From NCBI GenBank assembly GCA_946537585.1, contig CAMNFX010000018.1:1-12556 (forward strand): DNA of 12,556 nucleotides, written 5' to 3'. The notes under the pieces were generated by a model. It worked only from the letters and a program-made list of their open reading frames with translations, was not told the DNA's origin and did no database searches. This DNA is from an uncultured Lachnospiraceae bacterium. Lineage in GTDB: Bacteria > Bacillota > Clostridia > Lachnospirales > Lachnospiraceae. Below are positions 6,248-12,556 of this stretch, piece by piece; positions within the stretch are counted from its first letter, which is position 1; each line of letters starts with the position of its first letter. The translations under genes and the position numbers were made by a program.

Positions 6248-7498
6248 TTACATCATTGTAAGCAGTGCAGGCATGGTGACGGTCATCATGACCGCTAACA
6301 GCGACAGTACCAGCGGTATGACCAGCTTTGTTCCCGCTTCCTCTCCCAGCCGTCTCGCTGCATTCCTTCTCTGTTCGAAGGCTTCCTGTATTTCCAGCTC
6401 CAGAGCGGCAGCCAGTCTTTTGTCTCCGGTGCGCAGATTCTGCTCCAGTATCGACGCCAGACGCAGATAGCAGCGGGGACCGCAGCGGTGCGCAAAATCA
6501 ATATAGGCACGGCGTTCGGACACTCCTTTTTCCAGCTCAAGCGCTGTCTGTATCATTTCCTCATATGCATTCCTTTTCTCCGTACGTCCGGCTGCCTTTG
6601 CCTCCTCGTACTCTTTTGTGATCTTTCCCCAGGCATTGCGGATCGTCATGCCGGCCCCGAGATAGACTATCAGCCTCGACACCACTTCGGCATAGTCCAA
6701 AAGCAGTTCGGTCTCTCTTTTTTTAGCTGCGATCTTTTTCTCCTGTGCAGGCCTGAAACCAAGCAGCGCTGCAGCCAGGATGCCGCAAAGAAGGATCTTC
6801 AGCCCGGTAAGGTCCCGCCGCATATGGTAGCTCAGGCGGACATCTCCGACCGTATCAGGAAGCTCCAGACTTCCTTTGCTCACCTGATTCAGATCGGCTG
6901 TATCGATCAGACCCGTAAGCAGTCGAAGACTGTTCCCTGTTTCACCCTCCTTTGGCGGGTAAACCGTGACCGGCAGCACGACCTCATCCTTAAAGCTTCC
7001 GGTTTTCATTCTGAGGTGCAGAAGGCTGTCCCTTGGATTGATAAGCTCCCGGTTCAGTACCTCGCCCCGGGAGGTGATCAGCTCAGGATCCTCCGGCTCC
7101 CATGTAAGGCGTATTCCCGGATAGGCGGAGAATCCGACGGGCAGATGAAGGTCAGAACGCACCTCTGCCAAAGAGACATTATCCCCCAGGATATACTCTG
7201 AAGCCTCCGCGGCGATTCCTTCAAACTGAGCCTCCGCCTCTTCTTCTGTATACTCTCTCGGACGCACCCGTACACGGATCTCCTGCCTTCCTTCGGGCAG
7301 TCCGTCGACCAGCAGGCTGTATTCGCTCTCCGCTTCCCCGAATCCGGCCCTTGGAAGAATATTTCCGCTTAATGGACTTCCGGCTTTCCCGGAAAGTGTG
7401 TAGACGAGCGCCAGAACAGCTGCCGCTGCAAGTATCATGATCTGCTCCCGGCCAAGGCTCCTTGTAAGCTCTCTGAGCCGGGTCCTGTATTTTCCCAT
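6248..7498 (-). CDS. tadC: TadC-like pilus platform protein with an extra Ig-like domain
   Basis: The C-terminal part (about 232-416) of this 416-residue protein is a type II secretion F / TadC domain: helix 232-248, a cytoplasmic region with LIVYLGAGMTIRNAW (276-290), and terminal helices 391-415. The N-terminal part is unusual: a helix (about 20-36), then about 190 extracytoplasmic residues. Residues about 115-181 fit an atrophied bacterial Ig-like fold, with LHLPVG, the hallmark IRLTWEPEDPELITSRGEV, and a closing VVLPVTVYP. Ordinary TadC proteins are near 300 residues and lack this. With TadB it should form the membrane platform driven by TadA. ATG at 7498 has GGGAGG just upstream, 9 bp after the tadB stop. 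Confidence 0.9.
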   Translation of the reverse strand: MGKYRTRLRELTRSLGREQIMILAAAAVLALVYTLSGKAGSPLSGNILPRAGFGEAESEYSLLVDGLPEGRQEIRVRVRPREYTEEEAEAQFEGIAAEASEYILGDNVSLAEVRSDLHLPVGFSAYPGIRLTWEPEDPELITSRGEVLNRELINPRDSLLHLRMKTGSFKDEVVLPVTVYPPKEGETGNSLRLLTGLIDTADLNQVSKGSLELPDTVGDVRLSYHMRRDLTGLKILLCGILAAALLGFRPAQEKKIAAKKRETELLLDYAEVVSRLIVYLGAGMTIRNAWGKITKEYEEAKAAGRTEKRNAYEEMIQTALELEKGVSERRAYIDFAHRCGPRCYLRLASILEQNLRTGDKRLAAALELEIQEAFEQRRNAARRLGEEAGTKLVIPLVLSLLAVMMTVTMPALLTMM

Positions 7499-7507
7499 CT
7501 TCCTCCC

Positions 7508-8251
7508 TCACATCCTGATATCCAGAATACGCCGGGCAAGAAGGGCAGCTCCGACCAGAAGCGCCAGGCTGGCACTCATAATGATCCTTCCCACAAGGGT
7601 CTCATACATCACATCCATGAATCCGGGGGATGTGATCCGGATATAGAGGATCATCCCGAACGGCAGTATATTCATGATGTTCTGTTCATAGCGTCTCGAT
7701 GCAGTCAGATTCCGGATCTCCTCGGAGACGGCTGTTCTGTCCCGGATCACTCCGGTCGTGCGTTCGATAATGTCTCCCAGATTTCCGCCGCTTCGCTTTG
7801 CGATCGCAAAGACCTCGGAAAAATTCTGTATATCCGCAAGGCCGCTGCGGTCGGAAAAGTCCTTCAGCAGGATCTCCACCGGCTTGTTCAGCCGTAATCC
7901 GCGTACTACGGCGGCAAATTCTTCCGTTATCATTTCCCTGTCTCCATAGATCTTCCTCAGCTCGGACCAGGACCTTTCATAGGCATTTTCTACGGACAGG
8001 CCTGCACTTAAGTATCCGCTGACGATCCACATAGCCTCCTTGAATTCCAGTGTCAGCTGCCAGAGCCGCCGATCCCTGAGCTTATTTTTCTGCGTCAGGG
8101 GATAGATGATCAGAGCCGCCGGAAGGCTCAGGAAAAAAAGAAGCAGGCTCCGGTAGAAGGTCCAGCAGATAAGCGCAGCTATGGCCGCAGCGATGCATCC
8201 CTCCCGCAGCCAGTCTCCGGGTGTGAGGGTGTATACCCTATAATCCCTCAA
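7508..8251 (-). CDS. tadB: TadB-like pilus platform protein
   Basis: This is a type II secretion F family membrane protein of about 247 residues. It has two N-terminal helices (about 18-31 and 35-51), a cytoplasmic F domain (about 65-185) with SGYLSAGLSVENAY (78-91) and AKRSGGNLGDIIERT (151-165), and two C-terminal helices (about 190-205 and 220-240). It should pair with TadC as the inner-membrane platform. The start is uncertain. TTG at 8251 gives a 14-bp overlap with tadA and a plausible N-terminus (RDYRVYTLTPGDW). ATG codons at 8332 and 8323, or TTG at 8389, would extend it 72-138 bp further into tadA without a good ribosome binding site. Translation is probably coupled to tadA. Confidence 0.88.
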   Translation of the reverse strand: MRDYRVYTLTPGDWLREGCIAAAIAALICWTFYRSLLLFFLSLPAALIIYPLTQKNKLRDRRLWQLTLEFKEAMWIVSGYLSAGLSVENAYERSWSELRKIYGDREMITEEFAAVVRGLRLNKPVEILLKDFSDRSGLADIQNFSEVFAIAKRSGGNLGDIIERTTGVIRDRTAVSEEIRNLTASRRYEQNIMNILPFGMILYIRITSPGFMDVMYETLVGRIIMSASLALLVGAALLARRILDIRM

Positions 8252-9470
8252 TCCCTGCCGCGCCGCGCATTCTGAGTTTTTCCCTGTGAATAAGCGTATC
8301 CTTCCGGACCAGTCTGTCCTCATCCGCATCATAGACAAAAATCGGGTGAAGCCTGATCTCGCCTCCGTGCTCTGTATCGATTCCTTCAATTTCCGATATC
8401 TCCATCACTCTTCTTTTATGGTCCGGCGTTCTCATCAGATGTACCATTATGTCGATTCCTGCCGCGATCTGGCTGCGGATCGCCGGAAGAGGCAGCTCCA
8501 CCGCCATCAGTACCATGGACTCCAGTCTGGTCAGCATGTCCTTTGTTGAATTAGCGTGTCCTGTGGACAGGGAGCCGTCATGGCCCGTATTGCATGCCGT
8601 CAGCATATCCAGTGCCTCTGAGCCGCGCACCTCTCCTACAATGATCCGGTCCGGCCGCATTCTGAGGCTTGCCTTGATCAGCATGGCCATCGTAATGGCT
8701 CCCTGCCCGTCCGATCCCGCATCCCTTGTTTCAAGCCGGACCAGGTTCGGAATGTGGCGGATCTGCAGCTCAGCCGAATCTTCGATCGTGATCACTCTTT
8801 CATCCTCCGGAACAAATACCGTCAACGCGTTCAAAAATGTGGACTTACCGCTGGAGGTCCCTCCGGAGATGACGATATTGTAGCCGCATCGTACCAGACG
8901 GGAAAGCCACTCGGCTGCCTCGCCGGTGATCGTACCGCTGCGGATCATCTGTTCCATACCGATCGGTTCCGGGAATTTCCGGATCGTTACGGTAGGCCCG
9001 TTCAGTGCCGCAGGCGGCAGAACAATGTGAACTCTGGACCCGTCCTCGAGCCGGGCATCCACGATCGGCGATGCCGTATTGACCCTCCGGTTGATACGGC
9101 TTACGATCTGCTGAATAATATCCTCCAGCTTGTCTTCACTCTCAAAGCTGCCGTTCCATCGCTGCATCCGGTTGTTTCGTTCAACAAAGATATCCTCCGG
9201 CCCGTTGATCATGATCTCCGTGACTGACCGGTCATCGAGAAGCTCCTGCAGGATATCCAGCTTTTTAAAGCTGTTATACAGCTCATTCCGAAGGTCCATC
9301 CTGGTCTTCAGGTCCAGCAGGCGGCTGTGCGTCTTATGCTCGAGGCAGCGGTCTATGATCTGCAGCAGCTCCCTGTCATTCAGTTCATTGCTGCCGCTGA
9401 TCTCATACATGACCTCTTCCCGTACCTCACGATACAGCCTTTTGGCATCGTTCTCCTGTTTTTCGGGCAT
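8238..9470 (-). CDS. tadA: TadA/CpaF pilus assembly ATPase
   Basis: This 410-residue cytoplasmic secretion ATPase should power extrusion of Flp pili. Motifs are all intact: Walker A GGTSSGKST (203-211), Asp box VITIED (226-231), Walker B RIIVGE (275-280) with catalytic E280, and the His box SLSTGHANS (300-308) with H305. The N-terminal region shows the CpaF-type start of the N-terminal ATPase domain, LLDDRSVTEIMINGPEDIFVER (77-98). ATG at 9470 is chosen because it lies 7 bp after the tadZ stop with GGGGAGG upstream; the earlier ATG at 9560 would sit inside tadZ and adds no conserved sequence. Length and motifs are normal for the family, so the enzyme should be active. Confidence 0.97.
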   Translation of the reverse strand: MPEKQENDAKRLYREVREEVMYEISGSNELNDRELLQIIDRCLEHKTHSRLLDLKTRMDLRNELYNSFKKLDILQELLDDRSVTEIMINGPEDIFVERNNRMQRWNGSFESEDKLEDIIQQIVSRINRRVNTASPIVDARLEDGSRVHIVLPPAALNGPTVTIRKFPEPIGMEQMIRSGTITGEAAEWLSRLVRCGYNIVISGGTSSGKSTFLNALTVFVPEDERVITIEDSAELQIRHIPNLVRLETRDAGSDGQGAITMAMLIKASLRMRPDRIIVGEVRGSEALDMLTACNTGHDGSLSTGHANSTKDMLTRLESMVLMAVELPLPAIRSQIAAGIDIMVHLMRTPDHKRRVMEISEIEGIDTEHGGEIRLHPIFVYDADEDRLVRKDTLIHREKLRMRGAAGIEGL

Positions 9471-9477
9471 TTCCCGC

Positions 9478-10512
9478 TCACACCTCCCCAAGCTCCCGTA
9501 TCTTATCTCCGATCGGTCCGTAGACCAGAGAATCGATATAGGATCCCATCGAAATTGCATTCGTAATATCAGGAAGCTCTATGCGAAGCAGTTTCCGGAT
9601 CAATACGTCCCGATGAGAGAGTTCCAGATATTCACAGAACTCATCAGCCTGCAGCTCCGACATCTTTCCACGGCACAGAGGAATATAGACTGTATCACAG
9701 ATGTCCATCACCTCCGATGCCTCTCCGGCGAAGTTCTGCATCTCGATCACGACCGTTTCATAGGCTGTGCTTTTTAAAATCATACTGATCAGACTGCCGT
9801 AATCCTCCCCGCTCACAGCCCTTCTGTCATCCGCAAAGCGGACCGGAGGAATGTAATCAATTCCCTCATAGCTGTAGATCATGGCATGGATCCGCTCCGC
9901 GGTCAGACTTCCCTGCTTCATATGATAAAGCGCGTCGGAGATCCCGCTTTCAAATGTCTGCCCGGTCAGTTTTCCAAGGCCTGAGAATTCTCCCAGATTA
10001 AGATACAGACTCTGCCGGTTCCGCCCCGTCATCCTGCTCAGGGCAATGGCAAAGGCCTGTGCCACGCTGCGGTCTGCGGGGCTGTATACACCGATGATCT
10101 TTACCGGTCTTCCGACAGCGGCCGATGTCCTTCTGAGCTCAATGCCCTGACAGTTTTCCATGATGCAGCGGATCAGACTGTCTGCAGGCTGGAACTTTCT
10201 GATCGAGGCTGAGATGCCCTTCTCTTTTGCAGCCGCCAGAAGACTGCTGTCTGTTCCGTCATCAAGGAAGATCGTCCGCCCTGCACGAGGTGCAAAGCCG
10301 TAAGCCGTTTTTCCGCCGGCCCCCGGGTCATCAAATATTTCCCGGTCCGCCAGCAGCACCTCGACCGGATGTTTTTCACTGAACCTTCTGCATGCAGCCA
10401 TATCCTGGAACGGCACTGCAGTCAGGACCAGATCATTTTTCCTGTTCACGTAGTCGCAGAGCCGTTCGGAAAACTGCTCTTCCTGTGTGACGACTGCCAG
10501 GATCTTTTCCAT
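9478..10512 (-). CDS. tadZ: TadZ/CpaE-like localisation protein with a degenerate P-loop
   Basis: This 344-residue protein has a receiver-like N-terminal domain (about 1-115) and a MinD/ParA-like C-terminal domain (about 135-344). TadZ proteins place the Tad machine in the cell. The segment IIGVYSPADRSVAQAFAIAL (139-158) aligns with the usual GVYSPKGGVGKTT P-loop but has lost the glycines, the lysine and the Ser/Thr. The following strand LYLNLGEF (169-176) also lacks the normal aspartates. Nucleotide hydrolysis is therefore unlikely, and a structural or scaffold role is inferred. ATG at 10512 follows the peptidase stop by 23 bp and has AAGGA upstream; ATG at 10560 would overlap the peptidase gene. 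The assignment rests on the fold pattern and on position directly before tadA. Confidence 0.85.
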   Translation of the reverse strand: MEKILAVVTQEEQFSERLCDYVNRKNDLVLTAVPFQDMAACRRFSEKHPVEVLLADREIFDDPGAGGKTAYGFAPRAGRTIFLDDGTDSSLLAAAKEKGISASIRKFQPADSLIRCIMENCQGIELRRTSAAVGRPVKIIGVYSPADRSVAQAFAIALSRMTGRNRQSLYLNLGEFSGLGKLTGQTFESGISDALYHMKQGSLTAERIHAMIYSYEGIDYIPPVRFADDRRAVSGEDYGSLISMILKSTAYETVVIEMQNFAGEASEVMDICDTVYIPLCRGKMSELQADEFCEYLELSHRDVLIRKLLRIELPDITNAISMGSYIDSLVYGPIGDKIRELGEV

Positions 10513-10535
10513 CTTCTTTTGCTTTCCTTTCCGTT

Positions 10536-11045
10536 TTATCCTGCCGAAACTGTAAGGCATGCCGCAAGCAGCATGAATACCGCCATGGGAATGGCTGGAT
10601 CGGTTCCGTCACGTTCCTTCAGGTAATATGCATATTTCTCTTTATGTGCGTTTTTTTCCAGAAACCTTCGCATATGCCGGATCCTTTCCATCCACAGTCC
10701 CCTGCGCCAGAGCTTCCAGATCCCGTAACCGGCAGCAGACAGCATTCCGAGGACCAGTATGCGGACACCGGAAGCATTTGGCATTGCATAAAGTATCAGT
10801 GCATTCAGCTTTACGTCCCCTCCCCCGGTCATATGATGCTTAAAAAGCAGGAGCATAAGAGCTTCCAGTATGATCCCGGGCAGAAGTCCCCGAAGATCGG
10901 CAGCCGAAGGCTCCATCATATGTACCGCCGTTATAATAGCGGCTCCGGCCAGAAGCAGCCGGTTGCTGATGCGCCAGAATCTCAGATCTGATACCGCAGC
11001 TGCCCCGAGTATCATGATCATTACCAAACTGTGCAGATCGTTCAT
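10536..11045 (-). CDS. tadV: Prepilin peptidase 1 (A24 / TadV-like), first gene of the Tad operon
   Basis: This 169-residue polytopic membrane protein has the A24 aspartates D20 (AAVSDLRFWRISN) and D77 in GGGD (MTGGGDVKLN, 72-81). There is no methylase domain. A basic cytoplasmic segment (about 110-145, rich in Arg and Lys) precedes the last helix. It should remove leaders from the Flp prepilin and pseudopilins. ATG at 11045 is chosen because the first membrane helix starts right after it. The frame extends to an ATG at 11165, but those 40 residues do not look like protein and run into the leader. AAAGGAG lies 16 bases before the chosen ATG, farther than usual, so initiation may depend on leader structure. 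Confidence 0.88.
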   Translation of the reverse strand: MNDLHSLVMIMILGAAAVSDLRFWRISNRLLLAGAAIITAVHMMEPSAADLRGLLPGIILEALMLLLFKHHMTGGGDVKLNALILYAMPNASGVRILVLGMLSAAGYGIWKLWRRGLWMERIRHMRRFLEKNAHKEKYAYYLKERDGTDPAIPMAVFMLLAACLTVSAG

Positions 11046-11191
11046 ATCTGTCTTTCTTCGTCTCCTTTCAGAGCACACAAAAAAAGCCTGCTGATGTATT
11101 CTCTTTAACCCATGAGTCTCAGACGAACTGTCCGGAATCAAGAAACCATAGATGGTTGGGATCATGACCAGAAGAAGCTGGTCGTTTCTGC
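11046..11191 (-). promoter_or_regulatory. Structured 5' leader of the Tad operon
   Basis: About 145 bases lie between the predicted transcription start (near 11191) and the first start codon. On the minus strand they contain a perfect hairpin with 6-base stems (GACCAG/CTGGTC, 11166-11183), a palindrome (AACCAT/ATGGTT, 11144-11157), a short inverted repeat (GTCT-G-AGAC, 11116-11124) and a T7 run (11085-11079) directly after AGCAGGC. I see no local partner for AGCAGGC; a complementary GCCTGCT exists only near 11291-11297, upstream of the promoter. It matches no riboswitch consensus I can recall. Regulation by this leader is inference. Confidence 0.4.
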
Positions 11192-11197
11192 TCCACT

Positions 11198-11227
11198 ATC
11201 ATACATGCTCTCTTCCGGCTTCGTCAA
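11198..11227 (-). promoter_or_regulatory. Promoter of the Tad operon
   Basis: On the minus strand TTGACG (11227-11222) and TATGAT (11203-11198) each match the housekeeping consensus at five of six positions, with an 18-base spacer. It lies between the terminator of the DUF4145 gene and the first Tad gene, exactly where a promoter is needed. Transcription would start near 11191. Confidence 0.7.
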
Positions 11228-11315
11228 TCCGGCAATTTCTTATGTGAAATGCCTTCTGCTCAATTCTTTTCCTGATAACTCCGGCAAAAGCAGGCCGATA
11301 TGTCCGTTTACCGCA

Positions 11316-11348
11316 TAAAAATAAGGGCCGGAGCTTTTGCTCCGACCC
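11316..11348 (-). terminator. Intrinsic terminator of the DUF4145 gene
   Basis: GGGCCGGAGC (11325-11334) and GCTCCGACCC (11339-11348) form a 10-bp stem with one G-T wobble and a 4-base loop. On the minus strand it is followed by TTATTTTT. It lies about 50 bp after the stop codon at 11396, separating this gene from the Tad operon. Confidence 0.9.
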
Positions 11349-11395
11349 TGTCTGTTTCTAAAAAGTATCCTGTTTTTTATCCAAAGTAACCTGTC

Positions 11396-12403
11396 TTATT
11401 CAACCGGCTCGATGTAGTCCTTGTGTACCACCACACTGATACCGTCCAGGGTGAACTTCACGAAATCGGATCCCTCGATCGGCTCCACCGTTCCAATCGC
11501 GGTTCCGTTGGACAGCTGTGTATACACACGGTCCTGGTTGTCCGCATAGCGGATGTTGACCCCGTTGCCCTTGATCCGGTACTCGAAGCTCTTCGGAGCT
11601 TCCGTAGTAGCCTCTGTCTCAGGCTCCGTCTCTTCGGGCGTTTCTTCCTCGGCTGTCGTTTCCACTGCAGCGCTCGGTGCTGTGGTCGTTGCCTGCGGCT
11701 TCTTGGACGGAAGCAGGCTGCGGATAATAATAACAAGGAGGATCACCGCAAGGACAGGGATCAGAATACGCAGCAGGTCGTAGATGGAAAAACCGCCTGC
11801 CGGTTCGCTGACCGTACTCCGTCTTGCAGCTGCCTGGCTTCCGCTTCTCGGGCTGTTCTCTGTTCTGCCCGAGCTTCTGCCTCCGGAAGTACGCTGCTTT
11901 CTGGCACGCTGCTGATCCGTTGCCTGGCCAACCTCCCGGCCGTTCACGGACCTGCCGAGGATCGCATTGCCGTCTTCGGAAAATGCCGGCCGCCGGTTGC
12001 TTACCTGATTGCGGTCGACTCTGACCGGTGTCCTGTCAACACTGACGGATTTGTGAGACATATAGGTCTGTACTTCATTTTTCAGCAGATAGTATGCCTT
12101 CTGAGCATCCTCTGCGTCATTATCGCCCTCATGCACAGCCTTGTTGCCGTATACACGAATGCTGTGGAACGCATCTCTCGAAGTACGGTCAATGCAGCCA
12201 TTCTGGAAAAGCGCCTCGATCGTGTCCGCCAAAGCGGTATATTCGATGTTTTTCTCTTCAGCATAGCTCTTCACAAGCTGCTCTGCAAGCTGACGGGATT
12301 TGACAAGGCTGAGATTGTATTCCCTTCTGCTGGTCAGTCCGGCGATCTCCATGAGACCGTTATCAGTGAGTTCTTTCATCTCCATGCTGTTTGTCAGTGC
12401 CAT
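11396..12403 (-). CDS. DUF4145 - transmembrane - SH3-like protein
   Basis: The N-terminal domain (about 1-118) of this 335-residue protein resembles DUF4145, a HEPN-related helical domain, with the typical SIRVYGNKAVHEGD (81-94). An Arg/Ser-rich linker follows (about 120-200), then one membrane helix (209-230), a Thr/Glu-rich linker (about 236-270) and a C-terminal SH3b-like domain (about 273-335, GNGVNIRYADNQ). The Arg-rich side is expected in the cytoplasm and the SH3-like domain outside, near the cell wall. DUF4145 is often seen in defence or restriction contexts; nothing around it here supports that. ATG at 12403 has GGAGG five bases upstream; the TTG at 12415 is ignored. It is a separate transcription unit. 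Function is unknown. Confidence 0.85.
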   Translation of the reverse strand: MALTNSMEMKELTDNGLMEIAGLTSRREYNLSLVKSRQLAEQLVKSYAEEKNIEYTALADTIEALFQNGCIDRTSRDAFHSIRVYGNKAVHEGDNDAEDAQKAYYLLKNEVQTYMSHKSVSVDRTPVRVDRNQVSNRRPAFSEDGNAILGRSVNGREVGQATDQQRARKQRTSGGRSSGRTENSPRSGSQAAARRSTVSEPAGGFSIYDLLRILIPVLAVILLVIIIRSLLPSKKPQATTTAPSAAVETTAEEETPEETEPETEATTEAPKSFEYRIKGNGVNIRYADNQDRVYTQLSNGTAIGTVEPIEGSDFVKFTLDGISVVVHKDYIEPVE

Positions 12404-12462
12404 TGCCGCCTCCAAATCGATATATCAGATCTGTTTGTATGCTAAACCAGAGAAAATAACTA

Positions 12463-12491
12463 TATATAGTATCTTACTCTCTCAGGGTAAA
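12463..12491 (-). promoter_or_regulatory. Possible promoter of the DUF4145 gene
   Basis: TTTACC (12491-12486) and TATATA (12468-12463) are spaced by 17 bases on the minus strand, with four of six matches each, in an AT-rich stretch 60 bp before the start codon. I see no gene in the remaining upstream bases to the end of the window. Confidence 0.35.
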
Positions 12492-12556
12492 ATTTGCAAT
12501 ATAAAATGGTTCGTAACTGTTCAGCATTAAGTAAAGATAAGCTCGGATCGGTCCGC

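Noticed and set aside
6488..7201. A 237-residue open frame on the plus strand
   Set aside because: Antisense shadow of the tadC-like gene, with no ribosome binding site or domain.
11046..11165. N-terminal extension of prepilin peptidase 1 to the ATG at 11165
   Set aside because: The extra 40 residues come from the hairpin-rich leader, do not resemble a membrane protein start, and would begin beside the predicted transcription start.
11046..11191. c-di-GMP riboswitch (class I or II) in the Tad leader
   Set aside because: Attractive from context, but I could not find the conserved core segments of either class by eye, so I report only a structured leader.
11423..12445. A 340-residue open frame on the plus strand
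   Set aside because: It is wholly antisense to the DUF4145 gene, which has a ribosome binding site, clear domains and a terminator. The plus-strand translation is rich in Arg, Cys and Ser and has no recognisable motif.
1..12556. Mobile elements, CRISPR arrays or integration sites, including at the tRNA-Cys
   Set aside because: No transposase or integrase frames, no spaced direct repeats, and no repeat of the tRNA 3' end were seen within the window. A tRNA-borne attachment site would lie outside it.

Overview
The window looks like chromosomal DNA from a monoderm Clostridia, most likely Lachnospiraceae. The case rests on a Tad/Flp pilus locus without any secretin or outer-membrane component, on recognisable DUF5702 and DUF6382 proteins that accompany such loci in this family, and on strong AGGAGG-type ribosome binding sites. 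Every gene I can support lies on the minus strand, so transcription runs from high to low coordinates. I ran no database searches; family names come from motif recognition.

Layout in transcription order: (1) 12403-11396 is a stand-alone gene for a DUF4145 / transmembrane / SH3-like protein, with its own possible promoter and a clear intrinsic terminator at 11348-11316. (2) A good promoter (TTGACG-18-TATGAT, 11227-11198) starts a roughly 145-nt leader with several inverted repeats and a T7 run. (3) The Tad operon follows, about 9.8 kb with short gaps or overlaps: prepilin peptidase 1, TadZ-like protein with a degenerate P-loop, TadA/CpaF ATPase, TadB, TadC carrying an extra Ig-like extracytoplasmic domain, Flp prepilin, DUF5702 protein, a TadE-like pseudopilin with two His/Cys repeats, prepilin peptidase 2, a second TadE-like pseudopilin, and a DUF6382 membrane protein. 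(4) After a 148-bp gap with a possible promoter comes a three-gene cluster of two tandem paralogous small proteins of unknown function and a C_GCAxxG_C_C protein. (5) A tRNA-Cys with a near-consensus promoter ends the window.

Working model: the ATPase TadA with the membrane proteins TadB and TadC extrudes the tiny Flp pilin, while TadZ would position the machine. The two A24 peptidases mature the Flp prepilin and the two TadE-like pseudopilins; all three carry a G|xxxxE site. DUF5702 and DUF6382 proteins are probable monoderm-specific accessory parts whose roles I cannot derive from sequence. The most unusual parts are the tandem His/Cys modules on one pseudopilin, the Ig-like insertion in TadC, the presence of two prepilin peptidases in one operon, and a pseudopilin whose leader peptide is encoded inside the peptidase gene. 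Tad loci in Lachnospiraceae are known, so these are variant parts rather than a wholly new system.
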